In this document: one piece after another, positions 25,125 to 34,190 of the stretch | How positions within the stretch are numbered: position 1 is the first letter of the stretch | How the letters are laid out: the number at the start of each line of letters is the position of its first letter | Assembly: GCF_000371785.1 (NCBI RefSeq) | Contig: NZ_AQUI01000002.1 | Location: 2,521,276 to 2,585,275 of the forward strand | Direction: 5' to 3' | DNA: 64,000 nt | DNA from: Actinopolyspora halophila DSM 43834 | Lineage (GTDB): Bacteria; Actinomycetota; Actinomycetes; Mycobacteriales; Pseudonocardiaceae | Notes under the pieces: model-generated | Told to the model about the DNA's origin: nothing | The model's input: only the letters and a program-made list of their open reading frames with translations | Databases searched by the model: none | Translations under genes and position numbers: made by a program

Positions 25125-26402
25125 TTGACTTCCACACCACCTGCGAGTTCGCCCGCTCTGGCTCGTCGGCTGGGGACCTTCGACGCCGTGGTGCTCGGGT
25201 TGGGCTCCATGCTCGGCGCGGGGGTGTTCGCCGCGTTCGGCCCCGCCGCCGCGGCGGCGGGTTCCGGGCTGCTGATCGCGCTGGCAGTGGCGGCGGTGGT
25301 GGCCTACTGCAACGCCACCGCCTCGGCCCGACTGGCCGCCCGCTACCCCGAGTCCGGAGGGACCTACGTCTACGCGGGCCGCAGGCTCGGTCCGATGTGG
25401 GGGTTTCTGGCGGGCTGGGGGTTCGTCGTCGGCAAGACCGCCAGCTGCGCTGCCATGGCTCTGACTCTGGGGGCCTACGCGTGGCCGGGGCACCCGACCC
25501 CGGTGGCGGTGGCCGCGGTAGTGGTGCTGACCGGGGTGAACTGTCTCGGGGTGGGAAAAACCGCCCGGGTGACCCGGGTGCTGGTGCTGCTCACCCTGCT
25601 GGCCCTGGCCGGTTCGGTGGCCGCGAGCCTCGGCGGTGGGCAGGCCGATCCCGCACGGCTGACCAGCTGGTTCCCGCACGGGATCACCGGCATCACCCGG
25701 GCGGCGGCGCTGTTGTTCTTCGCCTTCGCGGGCTACGCCCGCATCGCCACCCTCGGGGAGGAGGTGCGCGACCCGGCCCGCACGATCCCGCGGGCCATCC
25801 CGTCGGCGTTGCTGCTGGTGGTGCTCGTCTACGCCGCCGTGGGATCGGCCGCCCTGCTGGCCGTGGGACCTCGGGAGCTGGCCACCTCGACGGCGCCGCT
25901 GGCCACCGCCGCCCGCGCCGGAAACCTCGACGGACTGGCGGTGGTGGTGCGCATCGGCGGCGCCGTCGCCGCAGCCGGTGTGCTGCTGTCGCTGATGGCC
26001 GGGATCGGGCGCACCGGGCTGGCCATGGCACGCGACGCCGAACTTCCCCGGTGGCTGGCGGCGGTGCACCCCCACCGCCGGGTTCCCCACCGCGCCGAAC
26101 TGCTGCTCGGCGCGGTGATCGTCGTGCTGGTGCTGCTCGTCGATCTGCGCGAGGCGATCGGCTTTTCCAGCTTCGCGGTGCTGCTGTACTACACGCTGGC
26201 CAACGCCGCGGCGTTCACGCTGCCCGGACGGCGACGTCTGCTACGCCCGCTGACCGTGCTCGGTGGGGGAGGGTGTCTGCTGCTGGCGGCCACCCTGCCC
26301 GTGCAGGCGGTGCTGGGCGGGATCGGGCTGCTGCTGGGCGGGCTGGTGTTTCGTGCCGCCAACGTCCGGTGGCGACGCGGGTGGGGTGCCTCCCGGCGCT
26401 GA
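25125..26402 (+). CDS. APC superfamily amino acid permease
   Basis: 425 residues with about 12 membrane helices. The first helix carries the APC substrate-binding signature GLGSMLGAGVFAAFGP, and YPESGGTYVYAGRRLG is the helix-2/3 conserved loop. Helix 6 has LLFFAFAGYARIATLGEE. These transporters exchange or import amino acids or polyamines; the substrate is unknown. The TTG start gives the expected short N terminus. It is followed by a lipoate ligase gene 121 bases downstream with a hairpin between. Confidence 0.85.
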   Translation: MTSTPPASSPALARRLGTFDAVVLGLGSMLGAGVFAAFGPAAAAAGSGLLIALAVAAVVAYCNATASARLAARYPESGGTYVYAGRRLGPMWGFLAGWGFVVGKTASCAAMALTLGAYAWPGHPTPVAVAAVVVLTGVNCLGVGKTARVTRVLVLLTLLALAGSVAASLGGGQADPARLTSWFPHGITGITRAAALLFFAFAGYARIATLGEEVRDPARTIPRAIPSALLLVVLVYAAVGSAALLAVGPRELATSTAPLATAARAGNLDGLAVVVRIGGAVAAAGVLLSLMAGIGRTGLAMARDAELPRWLAAVHPHRRVPHRAELLLGAVIVVLVLLVDLREAIGFSSFAVLLYYTLANAAAFTLPGRRRLLRPLTVLGGGGCLLLAATLPVQAVLGGIGLLLGGLVFRAANVRWRRGWGASRR

Positions 26403-26448
26403 GCCCGCGGCCGGTGGGGAGTCGAGATCGCCCGGTTCCGCGCGGGCT
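26402..26448 (+). terminator. possible terminator hairpin after the permease
   Basis: AGCCCGCG (26402-26409) can pair with CGCGGGCT (26441-26448), with extra GC pairing inside a long loop. It is weaker than the other hairpins in this window. Confidence 0.35.
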
Positions 26449-26523
26449 GGAGTCGACTCGGTCCCGCGGAGGCCTAGAGTTGTCGGCGGCCGATTCGAAG
26501 CCGCTACAGGTGCGAGGTACGTC

Positions 26524-27576
26524 GTGTTGCACGGGGAGTACAAGGTTCCGGACGGGAAACTGGTGGCCGCCGATGTGGAGGTCGCCGACGGCAGGCTGAG
26601 CCGGGTGCGCATCAGCGGTGACTTCTTCCTCGAACCCGACGAGGCGCTCGACGAGATCAACCGGTCGATGCGCGGGGCCGCGGTGAACGCGGACGTGGAC
26701 ACGCTCACCACTCTGGTCCGGGACGGGATGGACCCGCAGGCGCGGATGGTCGGGTTCGGTCCGGAGTCGGTGGCCGTGGCGGTCCGACGCGCCGTGACCG
26801 GATCCACCGGTTGGCGCGACCACGCGTGGAAGGTGATTCGGGAACAGCCCAGGTCGCCGTTGATGCACATGGCCCTGGACCAGGTGCTGGCCGAGGAGGT
26901 GGCCGCGGGGCGCCGGTCGCCGACGTTGCGGTTCTGGGAGTGGGCCGATCCGTCGGTGATCATCGGCAGTTTCCAGTCGGTGCGCAACGAGGTGGACATG
27001 CCCACCGCCGAGCACTACGGGATCGAGGTGGTGCGGCGGATCACCGGTGGCGGTGCGATGTTCGTCGAACCGGGCAACACGGTGACCTACTCGCTGTACG
27101 CGCCGAATTCACTGGTCGCGGGAATGTCGTTCGCCGACTCGTACGCGTTCCTGGACGACTGGGTGCTGGAAGTGCTGCGGGAGCTGGGGCTGAACGTGTG
27201 GTACCAGCCGCTGAACGACATCACCTCGGACGGGGGCAAGATCGGCGGTGCCGCGCAGAAGCGGGTCGCGTCCGGATCCGTGCTGCACCACGTCACGATG
27301 TCCTACGACGTGGACGTGGAAAAACTCGGTCAGGTGCTGCGCGTGGGCGGGGTGAAACTGTCCGACAAGGGGGTCGGCAGCGTGGTCAAACGCGTCGATC
27401 CGCTGCGGCGTCAGACCGGTCTGGAACGGCAGACGATCATCGACCGGTTGGAGTCCGGGTTCCGCGGCCGCTACGGGCTGGCCGAGGACCGGATCGGTGC
27501 GGACGAGCAGCGGCGCGCCGAGGAACTGATCGACACGAAGTTCGCCACCTCGGAGTGGTTCCAGCGCGTGCCCTGA
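26524..27576 (+). CDS. lplA: lipoate--protein ligase family protein
   Basis: 350 residues. The order is reversed relative to E. coli LplA: an accessory domain of about 85 residues at the N terminus (GKLVAADVEVADGRLSRV, ISGDFFLEPDEALDEI) and the catalytic biotin/lipoyl ligase domain after residue 100. The latter has VVRRITGGGAMFVEPGNTV (RRxTGGGA motif) and the Lys in GKIGGAAQKRV. The enzyme would adenylate and transfer lipoate or octanoate to E2/GcvH proteins. The GTG start at 26524 keeps the accessory domain. It is convergent with the DUF5703 gene. Confidence 0.85.
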   Translation: MLHGEYKVPDGKLVAADVEVADGRLSRVRISGDFFLEPDEALDEINRSMRGAAVNADVDTLTTLVRDGMDPQARMVGFGPESVAVAVRRAVTGSTGWRDHAWKVIREQPRSPLMHMALDQVLAEEVAAGRRSPTLRFWEWADPSVIIGSFQSVRNEVDMPTAEHYGIEVVRRITGGGAMFVEPGNTVTYSLYAPNSLVAGMSFADSYAFLDDWVLEVLRELGLNVWYQPLNDITSDGGKIGGAAQKRVASGSVLHHVTMSYDVDVEKLGQVLRVGGVKLSDKGVGSVVKRVDPLRRQTGLERQTIIDRLESGFRGRYGLAEDRIGADEQRRAEELIDTKFATSEWFQRVP

Positions 27577-27588
27577 GCGGGGCCGTGC

Positions 27589-27822
27589 TCACGGCAACGG
27601 CAGCGGCTCCGGCAGCCCGGCTGCCGTGCGGGTGCGTTTGCGGCGCAGCCACACCTTGCGTGACCCGTCGGAGTAAAGCAGCACCCGGGACAGTTCCCAA
27701 CCGGCGAACTCCGCGTGGATGCTGAGCCTGGTCGCCGCGCTCAGCCGGGAGACCCCGGGAGGCAGCCGCAGGGGATAGTACTCCCAGTCGGGATCGGACT
27801 CCGCCGTGCTGGTCGCGCTCAA
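27589..27822 (-). CDS. DUF5703 family protein
   Basis: 77 residues with the core WEYYPLRLPPGVSRLSAA, then IHAEFAGWELSRVLLYSDGS and basic KVWLRRK, which I recognise as the actinobacterial DUF5703 family. No function is known. The start overlaps the stop of the lipoprotein gene by four bases, so the two are coupled; this pairing suggests related roles but gives no mechanism. Confidence 0.75.
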   Translation of the reverse strand: MSATSTAESDPDWEYYPLRLPPGVSRLSAATRLSIHAEFAGWELSRVLLYSDGSRKVWLRRKRTRTAAGLPEPLPLP

Positions 27823-28820
27823 TTCCTCACCACCTGTAGTCCTGCACCGGCGGCCGAAGCGATGTAGCGGGTGCCGGTCTCCGGGTTCACCGCGACCGAT
27901 TCGGGTTGGCGGACCGTGGGTACGCGGTGGGTCTCCTCGGCCTGTCCCGTGGCCGTGTCGTAGCCGACGAGCTCGTTGCGAGCGGTCAGTGTGACCCAGG
28001 CCAGGTCCTGGCCGGGGTCGTAGGCGAGACCGTAGGGGGATCCGTCGGCGGGGGAACGCTGCTTCATGATCAGCGGTTCGGTCGCGAACGCCATGAGCTC
28101 CTCGCCTCTGGTGTCGACGACCAGCACGCGTCCGAAGTTGTCGGTCACGGCGCGGGTGGCTCCCTCGCCCGCGCGCAGCGCGGGCTGTTTGTCCCCGGTG
28201 TCGATGTCGAGCGGCGTCAGGGAAGTGGTCAGCCGGTCCAGCACGACCACGGTCTCCCCCCGGCGGAGCAGTTCGCCGGCCCCGGGGAAACCGTCGACAC
28301 GGCGCTGGATCTCGCCGTCGCGGAGGATGGCCACGTCCTTGGCCGCCGGGCGGGCGACGAAGAGTTCGTCGCCGACGGGCAGGGCATCGGCAGGGGCCCC
28401 GGACACGGGGGTGCGGTTCACGCGCCCGGTTGCCAGGTCGATCTCGGCGACCGTGTCGGCCTCGGGCAGTGCGGCGATCAGGGCTTGGCCGTTCCGGACG
28501 GGACGCAGCGACGCCGCGGGCGCGGGCAGGTCGACGGTGCGTGGTGATGCGTCGAGGTCGCGGGTGTCGAACAGGGTGATGCTCGCGCGGTCCGCACCGG
28601 CCAGGGCGAGGGTGTGCTGTTCGGGCAGCACGACCGTGTGATCAGCGGGCGGGGCCTGAACGACCCGGCCTGCCGGTTCGGTCTTCGCGGGCGGGGCGGT
28701 GGCAGGCGTTGCGGCGGTGAGATCGTCGGTGACCTGCAGAGGGCGCGAATTGCCGTCGCTGCCGGAGCAGCCGGCCAGCAGCGCCGAGGCGGCCAGGCAC
28801 GCGGCGATGAGGCGTCGCAA
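27819..28820 (-). CDS. beta-propeller lipoprotein
   Basis: 333 residues. A signal peptide with lipobox (LAASALLAGCSG, Cys at about 18) predicts a surface lipoprotein. The mature part has repeated strands typical of NHL/YVTN-type propellers (TVAEIDLATGRVNRT, LVGYDTATGQAEETHRV, SVAVNPETGTRYIAS). Such proteins usually bind partners or ligands and are not enzymes. It is the first gene of a two-gene operon with DUF5703. Confidence 0.8.
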   Translation of the reverse strand: MRRLIAACLAASALLAGCSGSDGNSRPLQVTDDLTAATPATAPPAKTEPAGRVVQAPPADHTVVLPEQHTLALAGADRASITLFDTRDLDASPRTVDLPAPAASLRPVRNGQALIAALPEADTVAEIDLATGRVNRTPVSGAPADALPVGDELFVARPAAKDVAILRDGEIQRRVDGFPGAGELLRRGETVVVLDRLTTSLTPLDIDTGDKQPALRAGEGATRAVTDNFGRVLVVDTRGEELMAFATEPLIMKQRSPADGSPYGLAYDPGQDLAWVTLTARNELVGYDTATGQAEETHRVPTVRQPESVAVNPETGTRYIASAAGAGLQVVRN

Positions 28821-28914
28821 CGGCGACCTCCCTGGGAAGACGAGTCTGCGCGTCGGTGTCGACGTCTCCGCCAGGATCCCGCACCGGGTCGTTGCCGTTG
28901 TGACCGGGTTTTGT

Positions 28915-29850
28915 TCACTCGGCCGGAGGCGACGAGGCGCTGACGTCGTCGAGGGCCGCTTGGATGGCCGGCGGCAGGGTCACTTCCTCGCACTCGAGAC
29001 AGCTTTTGAGCTGTTCGGCGGTGCGAGCCCCGAGGACGGGGGCGCCGACACCGGGGCGGTCGCGTATCCAGGCCAGGGCCACCGCGGCGGGGGAGGTGCC
29101 GAGCCCGTCGGCGGCGGTGGTCAGCGCGTGCACGATACGTCCGGCCCGGTTGGTGCGGTGGTGATCGAGGTAGTCGGCCAGCTCGGGGTCGGAGGCTCGG
29201 GAGTCGGCGGGGGTGTCGTTGCGGTATTTGCCGGTCAGCACGCCACGACCGAGTGGTGCCCAGGCGAGCAGGGACAGGTTGTGGTGGCGCGCGGCGGGCA
29301 GGACCTCGGCTTCGGGGTGGCGCTGCAGCAGCGAGTACTCGGTCTGGGCGCAGGCCAGGGGGATGCGCCCCGGCACGGCGCCCTGCAGGGCCGCCGCTGT
29401 GGCCATCTGCCACCCGCTGTGGTTGGAGACCCCTATGTAGCGGACTTTTCCGCTGGTGACCGCCGTGTCGAGCGTGTCGAGGGCCTCTTCGACGGGCACG
29501 GTCGGATCCCAACCGTGCAGTTGCCACAGGTCGATGTGATCGGTGCCCATGCGGCGCAGCGAGCCGTGCAGCGAGTCGAGCAGTGCCGCTCTGGAGGGGT
29601 GCGGACCCGTGGTGGTGGCGATGAGCAGTTGTTCACGCGCGACGTCGTTGTCCAGCAGCTCACCGAGCATCCTCTCGCTGCGCCCGTGCTGGTACTCGGG
29701 GGAGGTGTCGACCAGGGTTCCGCCGGCTTGGTGGAAGGTGGCCAGCTGGGCGGCCGCCTCGGTGCTGTCGGTGCCGTGCCCCCAGTTCATGGTCCCCAAC
29801 GCGAGTCGTGACACGCGCAGACCGGTGTTTCCGAGCTGTCGATAGCGCAC
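28915..29850 (-). CDS. aldo/keto reductase
   Basis: 311 residues of the AKR TIM barrel. Start VRYRQLGNTGLRVSRLALGT; catalytic Asp and Tyr in GGTLVDTSPEYQHGRSERMLG; the conserved Lys is replaced or shifted (LIATTTGPH rather than the usual VATK), and the His region is WQLHGWD. GVSNHSGWQM and the C-terminal GARTAEQLKSCL bind NADPH. The missing canonical Lys could lower activity or indicate a different role. The GTG at 29850 begins the first strand of the family. Confidence 0.8.
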   Translation of the reverse strand: MRYRQLGNTGLRVSRLALGTMNWGHGTDSTEAAAQLATFHQAGGTLVDTSPEYQHGRSERMLGELLDNDVAREQLLIATTTGPHPSRAALLDSLHGSLRRMGTDHIDLWQLHGWDPTVPVEEALDTLDTAVTSGKVRYIGVSNHSGWQMATAAALQGAVPGRIPLACAQTEYSLLQRHPEAEVLPAARHHNLSLLAWAPLGRGVLTGKYRNDTPADSRASDPELADYLDHHRTNRAGRIVHALTTAADGLGTSPAAVALAWIRDRPGVGAPVLGARTAEQLKSCLECEEVTLPPAIQAALDDVSASSPPAE

Positions 29851-30137
29851 GGTCGCACAGCGTATTCGTTCCCGGAACGTTCCGCCGAGTTTCGGGGTGA
29901 ACACACTCGGTCCGCAATTTTTGTGTCATGAATCACTCGTTTCCCTGTTGAGTGAGTCGAGCGTGCCCACGAGTGGCGCAACGTGTCCATGAGGACGGCG
30001 ATTCGTCCACTGACCTGCCCAGTTGGGTTCGTGTTCACCGCGGGTGGCCCGCTACCACACCTGTTCGGGGCATGCTGCAAGATTTCCGGCCGAGAAAGGC
30101 CGTACGTGGTGCTCCGGACGGAGCGCGATATTCGACT

Positions 30138-30986
30138 GTGCTGGAGTGGATTCCGTTGACGTGGTTGCAGGCCGTGGTGCTTGCCGTGGTGCAGGGTTTG
30201 ACCGAGTTCTTGCCCGTTTCGTCCTCGGGGCACTTGCGGGTCGTCTCGCAGCTGCTGTTCAACGCCGACGCGGGCGCGTCGTTCACGGCGGTCACCCAGA
30301 TCGGCACGGAACTCGCCGTGGTGATCTATTTCTTCGCCGACATCGCACGCCTGATCGCGACGTGGTTCCGCGGCATGGTCAATCCCGAGGTGCGGCGCAC
30401 CCAGGATTATCGACTGGCGTGGTACGTGATCGTGGGCAGCATCCCCATCGGGATCCTCGGTTTCTTCTTCCAGGACCTGATCCGGGGAGCGCTGCGCAGC
30501 CTGTGGATCACCGCGACCACGCTGATCGTGTTCGGCCTGCTGCTCGGGTTGGCCGAGCGTTACGGGCCCCAGCTGCGCAAGCAGGCCGAGCTGCGGCTCA
30601 GCGACGGTGTGCTCATGGGGCTGGCCCAGTCCCTTGCCCTGGTTCCCGGGGTGTCCCGCTCCGGTGGAACGATCACTGCCGGCCTGTCGCTGGGGCTGGA
30701 CCGCCCCACCGCAGTGCGCTTCTCGTTCCTGCTGGCGATCCCGGCCGTGTTCGCGGCGGGGTTGTTGGAACTGGGGCACGTGTTCGACCCGGGCGGAGCG
30801 GGGCTGCAACCGAGCGCTCCGCAGATGCTCGTGGCCACTGTGCTGGCCGGGCTGGTGGGCTATGCCTGCATCGCCTGGCTGTTGAGGTACGTGGAGAAGC
30901 ACAGCGTCTACCTGTTCGTCTGGTGGCGTGTGTTGGTCGGCCTCGCCGTGTACGTGCTGCTCGGTTTCGGTGTGCTGCAGGCATGA
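30138..30986 (+). CDS. uppP: undecaprenyl-diphosphatase UppP/BacA
   Basis: 282 residues with about eight membrane helices. Motifs are [13 protein letters not shown] (Glu/Ser-rich active site) and [16 protein letters not shown] (PGxSRSG). The enzyme recycles undecaprenyl diphosphate to the monophosphate carrier for cell wall synthesis and confers bacitracin tolerance when abundant. GTG at 30138 is used. The gene ends just before a strong terminator, although in related actinobacteria the downstream phosphatase gene is a syntenic neighbour. Confidence 0.92.
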   Translation: MLEWIPLTWLQAVVLAVVQGLTEFLPVSSSGHLRVVSQLLFNADAGASFTAVTQIGTELAVVIYFFADIARLIATWFRGMVNPEVRRTQDYRLAWYVIVGSIPIGILGFFFQDLIRGALRSLWITATTLIVFGLLLGLAERYGPQLRKQAELRLSDGVLMGLAQSLALVPGVSRSGGTITAGLSLGLDRPTAVRFSFLLAIPAVFAAGLLELGHVFDPGGAGLQPSAPQMLVATVLAGLVGYACIAWLLRYVEKHSVYLFVWWRVLVGLAVYVLLGFGVLQA

Positions 30987-31009
30987 CCGAGTGACGACCA
31001 AGTGGACGA

Positions 31010-31049
31010 CGAAAGGTGCCGCACCGGATGTCCGGTGCGGCACCTTTCG
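31010..31049 (+). terminator. strong intrinsic terminator between uppP and phosphatase gene
   Basis: An 18-bp perfect stem (31010-31027 with 31032-31049) closed by the 4-base loop ATGT. The arms begin CGAAAGGTGCC and end GGCACCTTTCG. It is the best hairpin in the window. The next gene starts 17 bases after it, so it may act as an attenuator as well as a terminator. Confidence 0.85.
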
Positions 31050-31065
31050 TACGTATGCTCGTGGC

Positions 31066-31752
31066 GTGGCGACGGTGATTTTGCTGCGACACGCGCGTTC
31101 GGCGGCCAACGGCGCGGGAACGCTGGCCGGACGGACCCCCGGTGTCGGTTTGGACGAGACGGGCCGAACCCAGGCCTCCGGGCTGGTCGACCGACTCCAC
31201 CCCGTCCCGTTGCGGGCCGTGCTGGCCTCCCCGCTGCAACGATGTGTCGACACGGTCGCCGACCTGGCCGGTCGGCGCGCCCTGCCGGTGGAAACCGACG
31301 AGGGGCTCTACGAGGTCGACTACGGCGACTGGACGGGCCGTTCGTTGAAGGAGCTGTCCGAACAACCCCAGTGGCGCGTGGTCCAGCAGCATCCTTCCGC
31401 CGCGGTGTTTCCCGGCGGCGAGGGGTTGGCCCAGATGCAGGCGCGGGCGGTGGCCGCCATACGTGCCCAGGACGCGCGGGTGACCGAGGAACACGGTTCG
31501 CAGGCGGTTTGGCTGGCCTGCACGCACGGTGACGTGATCAAGGGGGTCCTGGCCGACGCGCTGGGGCTGCACCTGGACGGTTTCCAGCGGATCGTGGTCG
31601 AACCGTGCTCGTTCAGCGTGATCCGCTACACCGAGACCAGACCGTTCGTGCTGCGGACCAACGACACCGGCTCCGACCTGTCCGGGCTGATCCCCGCCGA
31701 GAGCGAGGACTCGAACGACGAGGCCGTCGTGGGAGGTGCCAGGGGGAGTTGA
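31066..31752 (+). CDS. MSMEG_4193-type histidine phosphatase
   Basis: 228 residues of the phosphoglycerate mutase-like histidine phosphatase family. Phosphohistidine loop LLRHARSAANG (RHA instead of RHG), ASPLQRCVDTV, the Glu region YEVDYGDWTGRSL and the second His in ACTHGDVIKG. The usual actinobacterial neighbour is uppP upstream, as here. The substrate is unknown. It overlaps the DUF6314 reading frame region at its 3' end. Confidence 0.85.
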   Translation: MATVILLRHARSAANGAGTLAGRTPGVGLDETGRTQASGLVDRLHPVPLRAVLASPLQRCVDTVADLAGRRALPVETDEGLYEVDYGDWTGRSLKELSEQPQWRVVQQHPSAAVFPGGEGLAQMQARAVAAIRAQDARVTEEHGSQAVWLACTHGDVIKGVLADALGLHLDGFQRIVVEPCSFSVIRYTETRPFVLRTNDTGSDLSGLIPAESEDSNDEAVVGGARGS

Positions 31753-31772
31753 ACGCACCGTGTGGCCGTGCC

Positions 31773-32219
31773 GTGCACGACCTTCCCGCCTTCTTCGGCG
31801 GGGACTGGTCACTGCGGCGGGTGATCTCGGACCCGGACGGGGGGGTGCTGGGCGAGTTCGAGGGCTCGGCCCGCTTCACCTCGGACGAGGACGTGCTGTG
31901 CTACGAGGAGCGGGGCTCCCTGCGGCTGGGCGATTACCGCGGACCCGCCTTCCGCGCGCTGCGCTACCACGTGACCGGCCCGGGGCAGGCCCACGTGTAT
32001 TTCGACTACGGGGACTTCTTCCACGCCCTGGACCTGCGAGAAGGAGGCTGCCGAGCCGAACACCCCTGCCGGGACGATCTGTACCGGGGTGAGTTCGGAG
32101 TGGTCGACGACGACACGTGGTGGCAGCGCTGGGTGGTATCCGGCCCGACGAAGAACCACGTGCTGTACACCGAATTCTCCCGCGGGCAACCCCCACCGCG
32201 CCCGGAAGGGACCACGTGA
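31773..32219 (+). CDS. DUF6314 family protein
   Basis: About 148 residues starting at a GTG just before DLPAFFGGDWSLRRVISDPDG; a TTG at 31749, overlapping the phosphatase stop, is an alternative start. The sequence predicts a small beta barrel (GSLRLGDYRGPAFRALRY, VYFDYGDFFHALDLR, WWQRWVVSGPTKNHVLYTEF). I place it in DUF6314 by these conserved aromatic strands. No activity is known. It directly abuts the metallopeptidase-like gene. Confidence 0.7.
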   Translation: MHDLPAFFGGDWSLRRVISDPDGGVLGEFEGSARFTSDEDVLCYEERGSLRLGDYRGPAFRALRYHVTGPGQAHVYFDYGDFFHALDLREGGCRAEHPCRDDLYRGEFGVVDDDTWWQRWVVSGPTKNHVLYTEFSRGQPPPRPEGTT

Positions 32220-32984
32220 GTGCCGCGGGAGTCGGTCGAACTCAGATCCGCCGCCGAGATCGGGGCCATGCGTGATGCCGGCCGTGCCGTGGCAGCGGTG
32301 CTGAACACCGTCACCACGCGGATCACCCGGGGGACCACCGGCGCCGAGCTGGAAGCCACCGCCCGTGCGGTGCTGGCCGACCACGACGCGAGACCCGCCT
32401 TCGGCGGTACGAGACGGTCCTCGTCACGCAGGCGGGCGCTGGCCGTGTCCCGCCAGGAGGTGATCCGCGGCCGCGCGCCGGACGGGAACGGTTTCGTCCC
32501 GGGCGAGCTGGTCACCGTGGAATGCGCGGGCAGCGTGGGAGGCTGGTGTTCCTGGTCCGCGGCCACGGAGACCGTCGGCGTCGAGGACGAGCTCGCGCGG
32601 CGTTCGGCGAGCACGGCCCGGGAGGCGCTGCGTGGTGCCGTGGCCGCGGCCACGGCGGGCAACCGGCTGGGAGACGTCTCCCACGCGCTCGGTCTGGTGG
32701 TGCGCGGAGCGGGCTACGGCATGCCCCTCTCCTGCGGACACGGCATCGGGCGCGGCCTCCGGGAACCTCCCGCGGTGCCGCGGCCCGGCAAGCGAGGTGA
32801 AGGACTGCTGCTGCGCCCGGGCATCGTGGTGACGATCGTGGCTGCCCTGGCCGACGGAGGCACCGACGGGGTCCGTCACGGGCCCGACGGTTCGGTGGAA
32901 ACCGAGGACGGAAGCCGCTGCCTCCTGCTCGGCGAGACGCTCGCCGTGACCGCCCGAGGGCCACGGATCCTGACGGTGCCTTGA
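32220..32984 (+). CDS. M24 methionine aminopeptidase-like protein lacking most metal ligands
   Basis: 254 residues aligning along the pita-bread fold of type I methionine aminopeptidases (TTGAELEATARAVLADHDA, FVPGELVTVECAGSVGGW, LSCGHGIGRGLREPP, ILTV at the end). Of the five metal ligands only the His in CGHGIGRG is kept. The first Asp is Glu (VTVEC), the second is lost (WCSWSA where HGD is expected), the TIEPM Glu is Val (VTIVAAL), and the last Glu (FEHT) is Gly (LGETLAV). The HEPP-type His is also Arg. It is therefore unlikely to be a peptidase. It may bind or scaffold. It is directly coupled to DUF6314. Confidence 0.75.
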   Translation: MPRESVELRSAAEIGAMRDAGRAVAAVLNTVTTRITRGTTGAELEATARAVLADHDARPAFGGTRRSSSRRRALAVSRQEVIRGRAPDGNGFVPGELVTVECAGSVGGWCSWSAATETVGVEDELARRSASTAREALRGAVAAATAGNRLGDVSHALGLVVRGAGYGMPLSCGHGIGRGLREPPAVPRPGKRGEGLLLRPGIVVTIVAALADGGTDGVRHGPDGSVETEDGSRCLLLGETLAVTARGPRILTVP

Positions 32985-33128
32985 CCACGGACCACGGCCC
33001 CGGGGGGGGACGAGCTCCGGGAGATCTGTCCACCACGCATCTCGGGAGGCCGTTGTGGACGGTGTGGCCGCCGTGGTGATCCGTGCGGTGCTCGTGTGAC
33101 GGAACCGAAGAATGGAGCGAGCAGGTCG

Positions 33129-33938
33129 ATGTCGCAGGAGGAGGACACCGCGCGTCTGGTCCACGACGTGCTCGGCGCGGACGTCGTCGGGATCTACCGG
33201 CACGGCTCCGCCGCGCTCGACGGGCTGCGCCCGCACAGTGATCTCGACCTGCTCGTCGTGTCCCGCCGGCGTATGACGTGGCAGCAGCGGCGGGAGCTCG
33301 TCGACGGCCTGCTGGGGGTGTCCGGTGCTGTCGGTCGGCCCGGTTCGGCTCGCCCGGTGGAGCTGACGGTCGCCGTCGAGACCGATCTGAGGCCGTGGCG
33401 CTACCCGCCGCGCTGCGAGTTCCAGTACGGGGAGTGGTTGCGCGCGGAGTTCGAGAGCGGTGAGCTGCCGTCACCGGCGAGCAGCCCCGATCTGGCCCCG
33501 CTGGTGACGATGGTGCTGCTCGGCGACGCCGCGGTGTGCGGTCCCCCGCCTGGGCGGGTACTCGATCCCGTACCGCACGGGGATCTCGTCCACGCGTTCG
33601 CCGCCGCCGTTCCGGAACTGCTCGACGAGTTGTGGTCCGACACGCGCAACGTGGTGCTGACGCTGGCACGTATCTGGTCCAGTCTCGCCACGGGAGTGAT
33701 CAGTTCCAAGGACGCGGCGGCCGACTGGGCCCTCCGCCGCCTCCCGGAGGAGCACCGCCCCGTGCTCGAGCACGCGCGAGCCGTCTACCTCGCGCAGCAG
33801 GAGCAGGACTGGAACGACACGGCGCAGCGGGTCCGTGCCTGTGCGGAGTACGTTGTCGAAGCGATCCGGGAGTTGCTCGCACACGGCGGCTACGAGGATC
33901 TGGTACCGCTGGTGCCGGGAACGCCCTCCTCCGACTGA
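33129..33938 (+). CDS. ANT(3'')/AadA-like aminoglycoside nucleotidyltransferase
   Basis: 269 residues. The nucleotidyltransferase motif GSAALDGLRPHSDLDLLVV is followed by the AadA-type strand VELTVAVETDLRPWRYPP, GEWLRAEF, and the C-terminal helical domain with DTRNVVLTLARIWSSLATG and SKDAAADWALRRLP. This domain order and these phrases match streptomycin/spectinomycin 3''-adenylyltransferases. Adenylylation of aminoglycosides is the expected activity; a housekeeping homologue with another substrate is possible. ATG at 33129 follows GAGCAGG; a GTG at 33096 lacks a ribosome site. Confidence 0.82.
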   Translation: MSQEEDTARLVHDVLGADVVGIYRHGSAALDGLRPHSDLDLLVVSRRRMTWQQRRELVDGLLGVSGAVGRPGSARPVELTVAVETDLRPWRYPPRCEFQYGEWLRAEFESGELPSPASSPDLAPLVTMVLLGDAAVCGPPPGRVLDPVPHGDLVHAFAAAVPELLDELWSDTRNVVLTLARIWSSLATGVISSKDAAADWALRRLPEEHRPVLEHARAVYLAQQEQDWNDTAQRVRACAEYVVEAIRELLAHGGYEDLVPLVPGTPSSD

Positions 33939-34190
33939 TCCCGCGGTCAACCGGTGTTCGTGCTCGCCCAGCAGGTGGCGTGCGTGGGCCACGGCCACGG
34001 GTTCGTGGTCGACATGGGTGATGCGTGCCTGTCGGTTGTGCTGGTGGGCGGTCTCGTGCACGTTGCCCACTGTGGGAACACCGTTCCGAGGTCGAGGAAC
34101 TGGTCGGTGCCCAGGGCGCACAGGTGCCGCACCGCAGTACATGTGCGCCGAGTTCGGTCGGTCCACGTGCGCCTCGTCCGGCGCGGACGG
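33939..34190 (-). pseudogene. remnant of a DUF574 SAM methyltransferase
   Basis: The minus strand reads DEAHVDRPNSAHMY, then PTVGNVHETAHQHN and THVDHEPVAVAHARHLLG in one frame. A neighbouring frame supplies QFLDLGTVFP just before PTVGN. These are the ordered motifs of the actinobacterial S-adenosyl methyltransferase family DUF574 (DRPNxARMYD, FLDLGTGxPTxGNVHE, VDxDPVAVAH). About 60 residues between the first two motifs are missing and a frameshift splits the SAM motif. The gene is therefore a decayed fragment. Confidence 0.65.

Noticed and set aside
24611-26599. A 662-codon plus-strand frame overlapping the permease gene
   Set aside because: It is a shifted frame of the APC permease, with Gly/Arg-rich low-complexity sequence.
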